Below, one piece after another: positions 6,089-10,290 of a DNA stretch of 10,290 nt. The notes beneath the pieces were generated by a model. It did no database searches and had not been told where the DNA came from. It saw only the letters and a program-made list of their open reading frames with translations. The position numbers and the translations under genes were made by a program. The DNA lies in NCBI GenBank assembly GCA_946481475.1, contig CAMLOB010000096.1, positions 1-10,290 on the forward strand, in the 5' to 3' direction. Positions within the stretch are counted from its first letter, which is position 1. Every line of letters starts with the position of its first letter. This DNA comes from an uncultured Chlorobiota bacterium (GTDB lineage Bacteria > Bacteroidota > Kapaibacteriia > OLB7).

Positions 6089-8158
6089 GTGGAAATGCAC
6101 GAGAAAAACGAAGCTGCAACTGTTGAACCTCCTGCCGAACACGATGCCGAACCATCGGCCGCCGATGCATGGAATCTGGAAGATGCCGACATCGCCTATC
6201 ATATCGACCGGTGGGGGAGTCCGTACTTTTTTATAAACACCGAGGGGAACGTCGGCGTCCGGCCGATGATCGACTCGGACATGGAAATCGACCTGCTGAA
6301 GATCGTCGAGGAGGCCCGTGCCCGGGGCATCCATCTGCCGTTGCTGATCCGCTTTCAGGATGTTCTGCGACGACGCGTGGTGGAACTGAACGAAAGCTTC
6401 CGGGGAGCGATTCAGGAATTCGGCTATCAGAACCGGTATCAGGGAGTCTACCCGGTCAAGGTCAATCAACTGCACGAAGTGGTGCTGGAGATTCTCGACG
6501 CCGGAGAACCCTACAACTTCGGACTGGAGTGCGGCTCGAAAGCCGAGCTTCTGGCCACCCTCCCCCACCTCGATCGGGATGACATGCTCCTGATCTGCAA
6601 CGGCTACAAGGACTCCACCATGCTCTCGCTGATCCTGACCGGTCAGCACCTGGGCAAGAACGTCCTGCCGATCCTGGAGAAATACTACGAGTTCGAGGAG
6701 TTCCTGACCGAAGCCGACAAACGGAACCTGACCCCGCGCTTCGGCGTTCGCGTCCGCCTCTCGACCGTCGGCAGCGGCAAGTGGGCAGAGTCGGGAGGAG
6801 ACGCCTCGAAGTTCGGCGTCTCCTTTCCGCAGATCATGCGGATCGTCGAGGAGCTGCACGAACGGAATCTCACCGATTCCTTCGAGCTTGTTCACTTCCA
6901 TATCGGCTCGCAGATCACCGACATCATCACACTGAAAGGGGCCGTCCGCGAGGCCGCGCGGGTTTACGCGAAACTGGTGAAGCTGGGACTGAACATCAAG
7001 TACATCGATGTCGGCGGCGGACTCGGAGTCAACTACGATTCGGTCGATCTGGGTCTGGACCAGAGCATCAACTACACGCTGCAGGAATATGTCAACGGCG
7101 TGGTCTACACGATCAAGGAGATTTGCGATATCGAGGAGGTTCCCCACCCGATCATCGTCTCCGAAAGCGGACGGGCACTGACCGCCCACCACTCCGTCCT
7201 GATCGTCGGCGTGCTGGAGGCGACGCGTCGCGAACCGGAACTGCCGAAACCGGAAATCTCGAACCGGGACGAGCCGGTCCTCCGCGAACTCTACGACCTG
7301 TTTGAAACTTTGCTGAACATCACCGCCGATACCACGCGGGGAGAACGGCAACGCCTGGCCCGCTGTCTGGAAATCTTCCACGACGCGGTAGAGAAACGGG
7401 GGGATGCCGATCAGCTCTTCTCGCTCGGCTATCTGTCGCTTGAGGACAAGGCAAAGGCGGAATCGCTCTACTGGGGACTGATCCGGAATCTGGACAGGGC
7501 GTTGAAGGCGTTCGACCGGGACTCGTTGCCGAGCGATCTTTATCAGATCGAGGAGATGCTGGTCGATCAGTATCTCTGCGACTTCTCGGTCTTCCAGAGC
7601 ATGCTGGACCACTGGGCGATCGACCAGATCTTCCCGATCATGCCGATCCACCGTCTGCGCGAAGAACCGGACCGACGGGGAATGCTCGTCGATCTGACCT
7701 GCGACTCCGACGGCAAGATCGACCGGTTCATCGGCGAGGACGGAGAGCAGAACTATCTGCGCCTCCACTCCCTCAACGACAATCCCTATTATCTCGGCTG
7801 CTTCCTGATGGGGGCCTATCAGGACATTCTGGGAGATATGCATAACCTGTTCGGTCGCGTCAACGAAATCCACGTCTACGCCGACGACGAGGAGCCGGAC
7901 AACTTCTACATCGAGACAAGCATTCCCGGAACAAACATCACGCAGGCCCTCTCCCTGGTGCAGTACTCCACAAGCGATCTGCGCAAACGGATGGACGCAG
8001 TTATCAGAGAGAAGGTCAAGCGGAAGAGCATCCGGCCGCGACAGGGAGTGGAGTTTCTGGAGCAGTACATGGATGCCCTGAAGGAGTATACCTACTACAA
8101 CTTCAAGGGCGTGGTCGGAGAGCAGAAAAGACGGAAGGAGAATTCCGACAACGACTGA
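6089..8158 (+). CDS. speA: Biosynthetic arginine decarboxylase (SpeA type, PLP-dependent)
   Basis: Decarboxylates arginine to agmatine, the first step of polyamine synthesis from arginine. The 689-residue length suits SpeA (Escherichia coli 658), which has an alanine-racemase-like barrel and a helical insertion. PLP-binding Lys124 lies in 'YPVKVNQ'. 'HFHIGSQ' at 269-275 and the phosphate-binding 'DVGGGLGVNYD' from Asp307 are present. The catalytic cysteine from the other subunit is Cys538 in 'DLTCDSDG'. 'WGSPYFFIN' (from residue 42) is the typical SpeA start of the fold; the first ~27 residues are Glu/Ala/Pro-rich and poorly conserved. Start choice is open: GTG at 6089 has AGAG (6077-6080) eight bases upstream, ATG at 6095 does not; the difference is two residues. 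A LysR-type regulator is divergent and a deoxyhypusine-synthase-like gene follows in the same direction after 140 bases. No agmatinase or agmatine deiminase is visible in the window. Confidence 0.96.
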   Translation: MEMHEKNEAATVEPPAEHDAEPSAADAWNLEDADIAYHIDRWGSPYFFINTEGNVGVRPMIDSDMEIDLLKIVEEARARGIHLPLLIRFQDVLRRRVVELNESFRGAIQEFGYQNRYQGVYPVKVNQLHEVVLEILDAGEPYNFGLECGSKAELLATLPHLDRDDMLLICNGYKDSTMLSLILTGQHLGKNVLPILEKYYEFEEFLTEADKRNLTPRFGVRVRLSTVGSGKWAESGGDASKFGVSFPQIMRIVEELHERNLTDSFELVHFHIGSQITDIITLKGAVREAARVYAKLVKLGLNIKYIDVGGGLGVNYDSVDLGLDQSINYTLQEYVNGVVYTIKEICDIEEVPHPIIVSESGRALTAHHSVLIVGVLEATRREPELPKPEISNRDEPVLRELYDLFETLLNITADTTRGERQRLARCLEIFHDAVEKRGDADQLFSLGYLSLEDKAKAESLYWGLIRNLDRALKAFDRDSLPSDLYQIEEMLVDQYLCDFSVFQSMLDHWAIDQIFPIMPIHRLREEPDRRGMLVDLTCDSDGKIDRFIGEDGEQNYLRLHSLNDNPYYLGCFLMGAYQDILGDMHNLFGRVNEIHVYADDEEPDNFYIETSIPGTNITQALSLVQYSTSDLRKRMDAVIREKVKRKSIRPRQGVEFLEQYMDALKEYTYYNFKGVVGEQKRRKENSDND

Positions 8159-8221
8159 GTAAAGAATTTTCGTCGGAATTCCATTATGGTAACCTGTATC
8201 AAGCAAACATGTGAAACCGTT

Positions 8222-8257
8222 CGGGGCGGAGGATCGGAACCACGATCTTCCGCCCCG
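8222..8257 (+). terminator. Strong GC-rich hairpin after speA, probable transcription terminator
   Basis: A 15-base stem pairs 8222-8236 with 8243-8257 around the six-base loop GAACCA. All pairs are Watson-Crick except one G-U. It lies 63 bases beyond the speA stop and is followed by CAATTATTATAAT, an A/T-rich stretch rather than a clean T run. It probably ends or weakens the speA transcript before the deoxyhypusine-synthase-like gene. As read-through is possible, it might also act as an attenuating or mRNA-stabilising structure between two polyamine genes. Confidence 0.75.
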
Positions 8258-8264
8258 CAATTAT

Positions 8265-8270
8265 TATAAT
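8265..8270 (+). promoter_or_regulatory. Perfect TATAAT -10 element upstream of the deoxyhypusine-synthase-like gene
   Basis: TATAAT sits 8 bases after the terminator-like hairpin and 28 bases before the ATG at 8299. Transcription would start near 8277, which supports the ATG over the TTG at 8278 as the translation start. The -35 position falls in the hairpin arm and does not match a consensus, so the promoter call is tentative; it would let the gene be expressed separately from speA. Confidence 0.35.
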
Positions 8271-8298
8271 CCAATCCTTGTTAATTCATTTCGAAGGC

Positions 8299-9333
8299 AT
8301 GGCAGACCGGAACAGACACACGAAAGAGGAATATCTGCAGACCAGAATCGCGCCGATCTCGCCGCGGGACGTCGGATCGGTCAGCGATCTGCTGGCCGCA
8401 CTCGGCGGCTGTTCGTTTCAGGGACGGGCACTCTCCCGCTGTCTGGACGTGCTGGAGAACATGGCGCGCGACGAATCCTGTATGGTAGTGATGACCCTTG
8501 CCGGAGCGATGGTTCCGGGAGGGATGGAGGAGACGGTAGCGCAGTTGATTGAAGAAGGAGTGATCGACGCACTGGTGACGACCGGCGCGAACATCAGCCA
8601 CTCGATGGTCAACCACGCCGATGAACTGAATCAGGGGCACTATGTCGGGGCGACGGCCGCCGACGACGTCGATCTGTTCCACCACTCGATCAACCGCATC
8701 TACGACACGTTCCTTCCGGAGGAGGGATACCACAAAGGCGAAGTCCTGCTGGAGGCGATTCTGAACCGCTGGTTCATGGAGAACGATATCGATCCGGCAG
8801 CCGGGTGGAACGTCCGCCCGAGCGAACTCTTCCGCATTACAGGTCAGCAGCTTGCCTCCCTCGACAAACGGGGCATTCTCTCGGCGGCCGCCCGCTGCAA
8901 CGTGCCGATCTACTGCGGCGCGACCAGCGACAGCGAGTTTGCGCTGAACCTGGTGAAGTACAACCAGCGAAACGGATGGAAGATCACGCTGGACGAACTC
9001 GCCGACGTTCAGGTCTTTGCCGAGAGCCTTCTGCAGAAAGAGCGTGGCGGGACGCTCATCATCGGCGGCGGAGTGCCGCGGAACTGGGCGCAGCAGGCCT
9101 GGCCTCTGCTGGAGATGACCGGGAAGACCGAGCGGCACGGCTACGATATGACCGTCCGGATCTTCACCGATTCCCCCGCCTGGGGGGGGCTCAGCGGCTG
9201 CACCGTTTCGGAGTCGGTCTCCTGGGGAAAATATACCGAGAAGGCCGTGGCCGCCGAAGTGAAGTGCGATGCCACGATCGCCCTTCCCCTGCTGACGGTC
9301 GGTCTGTTTGAACGTCTCGGAATCAACAGATGA
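8299..9333 (+). CDS. Deoxyhypusine-synthase-family protein (bacterial, possible homospermidine-forming enzyme)
   Basis: A 344-residue member of the deoxyhypusine synthase family, NAD-dependent enzymes that move an aminobutyl group from spermidine through an enzyme-lysine imine. The lysine is kept: SVSWGK ends at Lys311. NAD-site blocks 'VTTGANISH' (from Val93) and 'TLAGAMVPGGM' are also present. The eukaryotic and archaeal GGGVxKHH block reads GGGVPRNW (256-263), so the catalytic-region KHH residues are Arg-Asn-Trp. Bacteria lack the eIF5A target, and family members in bacteria are thought to act on small polyamines, for example making homospermidine with putrescine as acceptor; applied here this is inference supported by the neighbouring speA. 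The start is uncertain: ATG at 8299 has GAAGG only one base upstream, while in-frame TTG at 8278 has no ribosome-binding site. A run of eight G lies at 9182-9189. The stop overlaps the glycosyltransferase start (ATGA). Confidence 0.88.
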   Translation: MADRNRHTKEEYLQTRIAPISPRDVGSVSDLLAALGGCSFQGRALSRCLDVLENMARDESCMVVMTLAGAMVPGGMEETVAQLIEEGVIDALVTTGANISHSMVNHADELNQGHYVGATAADDVDLFHHSINRIYDTFLPEEGYHKGEVLLEAILNRWFMENDIDPAAGWNVRPSELFRITGQQLASLDKRGILSAAARCNVPIYCGATSDSEFALNLVKYNQRNGWKITLDELADVQVFAESLLQKERGGTLIIGGGVPRNWAQQAWPLLEMTGKTERHGYDMTVRIFTDSPAWGGLSGCTVSESVSWGKYTEKAVAAEVKCDATIALPLLTVGLFERLGINR

Positions 9334-10290
9334 GAATCGCCGTCAACACCCGGCTGCTGATCGGGAACAGGCTTGACGGCATCGGCATCTTCACGCGGGA
9401 GACGATGCGACGGATTGTGCGGGAACACCCGGAACACGAGTTCCTGTTTCTGTTCGACCGCCCCCCTTCTTCCGACTACATCTTTGCGGAGAACGTCAGG
9501 CCGGTCGTCTTCGGTCCGGTGGTCCGCGAACCGGTCACAGCACTCTTCTGGCAGGAAGTGCAGCTCCCCCGAATCCTCCGTCGTGAGAGGGCCGATCTCC
9601 TCTTCTCCCCCGAACCGATGCATTCGTTGCGGGCCGATCTGCCGAAAGTGGAGGCGATCCACGATCTGAACTATGAACACCAGCCCGCCTCTCTCCCCTG
9701 GATCTGGCGAAACTATTATCACGTCTTCAGCAAACGCTATGCACAAAACGCCCGGCGTATCGTGACGGTCAGCGATTATTCAAAGCGGGACATCATCAAC
9801 CTCTACCGGATTCCTGCCGAGCGGATCGATGTCGTCTACAACGGCGCGCCGGAGAACCATGAGCGCCTCTCCTCCGATGAAGTGGAACAGGTACGCCGTC
9901 GCTACACCGAAGGAAAGCCCTACTTCTACTTTGTCGGAACGCTTCACCAACGCAAGAACGTGATCGGTATGCTCCGTGCGTTCGACAGGTTCAGGGAGAC
10001 CGACCGGGAGGAGACGAAGTTTGTGATCGTCGGCAGGAAGAAGTGGTGGAACCGCCGGATGGAAGAGACCTGGGAGCGGATGCAATATCGCGACTCGGTG
10101 ATCTTTGCCGGACGACTTGAGGATGAAGAACTGGCACGCGTTGCCGGGGGAAGCATCGGGCTTCTCTACGTCCCCTTCTTCGAGGGATTCGGCATCCCGA
10201 TTCTGGAAGCCTTCTCGGTCCACGTCCCGGTGATCGCCTCCAACGTCACGTCGATGCCGGAAGTGGCCGGTCGGGGAGCCCTGCTGACCG
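9330..10290 (+). CDS. GT4-type glycosyltransferase (partial, C-terminus beyond the window)
   Basis: I translated this open frame directly; 320 codons are present before the window ends. It begins MRIAVNTRLLIGNRLDGIGIF, the nucleotide-sugar transferase opening of the GT-B fold, with 'DLNYEH' and 'VTVSDYSKRDI' in the acceptor half. The C-terminal donor-binding half starts about residue 199 with 'FVGTLHQRKN' (from Phe201), typical of the group, and carries the retaining GT4 E-x7-E motif, Glu285 in 'FEGFGIPILE' to Glu293. No signal peptide or membrane segment is visible, as expected for a cytoplasmic or peripheral enzyme of LPS, exopolysaccharide or glycan assembly. Sugar and acceptor cannot be told from sequence. 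Its ATG overlaps the stop of the deoxyhypusine-synthase-like gene by four bases, so the two are probably cotranslated, although their functions are not obviously linked. Confidence 0.9.
   Translation, partial: MRIAVNTRLLIGNRLDGIGIFTRETMRRIVREHPEHEFLFLFDRPPSSDYIFAENVRPVVFGPVVREPVTALFWQEVQLPRILRRERADLLFSPEPMHSLRADLPKVEAIHDLNYEHQPASLPWIWRNYYHVFSKRYAQNARRIVTVSDYSKRDIINLYRIPAERIDVVYNGAPENHERLSSDEVEQVRRRYTEGKPYFYFVGTLHQRKNVIGMLRAFDRFRETDREETKFVIVGRKKWWNRRMEETWERMQYRDSVIFAGRLEDEELARVAGGSIGLLYVPFFEGFGIPILEAFSVHVPVIASNVTSMPEVAGRGALLT

Noticed and set aside
6083..8260. A 725-codon open frame on the minus strand opposite speA
   Set aside because: It is longer than speA itself, but the protein has no recognisable domain, and the speA frame is unmistakable. 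Long antisense frames are a by-product of GC-rich codon usage.
8281..9138. A 285-codon open frame on the minus strand opposite the DHS-like gene
   Set aside because: It is a shadow of a clear family protein on the plus strand.
10132..10145. TGGCACGCGTTGC, resembling a sigma-54 -24/-12 promoter
   Set aside because: The spacing between the two halves is two bases too short and it lies within the glycosyltransferase coding region.

Overview
The window looks like ordinary chromosomal DNA of a Gram-negative bacterium, GC-rich (my impression is just under 60 %), tightly packed, with no RNA gene, mobile element or CRISPR array that I can see. The best clue to lineage is a sigma-54-type activator directly followed by an LptE-like outer-membrane lipoprotein gene, an arrangement familiar from the Bacteroidota/Chlorobiota (FCB) group. 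A free-standing cobalamin-binding mutase subunit and a bacterial deoxyhypusine-synthase-like gene beside arginine decarboxylase also fit that group. I cannot place it below that level.

Layout. On the minus strand, reading leftwards from 2150, are a stand-alone B12-binding domain protein (1743-2150), a 79-base spacer carrying spaced GAGT repeats, a sigma-54 activator lacking a sensor domain (452-1663), and an lptE-like gene that runs off the left edge (445-1). On the plus strand, divergent from these, are recJ (2327-4306) and yebC (4290-5039), which overlap by 17 bases. A LysR-family regulator (5989-5054, minus) converges on yebC; a long imperfect hairpin covers both stop codons. Divergent from the regulator is speA, biosynthetic arginine decarboxylase (6089-8158). 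Then come a terminator-like hairpin, a deoxyhypusine-synthase-family gene (8299-9333) and, overlapping its stop by ATGA, a GT4-type glycosyltransferase that runs off the right edge.

How the genes fit together. speA and the deoxyhypusine-synthase-like gene form a likely polyamine module: arginine to agmatine, then an NAD-dependent aminobutyl transfer, possibly giving homospermidine rather than hypusine. The LysR regulator resembles OxyR in its DNA-binding part but lacks the peroxide-sensing cysteines. It is divergent from speA and shares with it a short intergenic region containing an inverted repeat, so it may control speA. recJ-yebC look translationally coupled. I found no clearly new multi-gene system. 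The points most worth a second look are the polyamine module with its altered catalytic region, the cysteine-less OxyR-like regulator, the disordered RecJ tail that overlaps yebC, and the nonamer-spaced repeats between two minus-strand genes.
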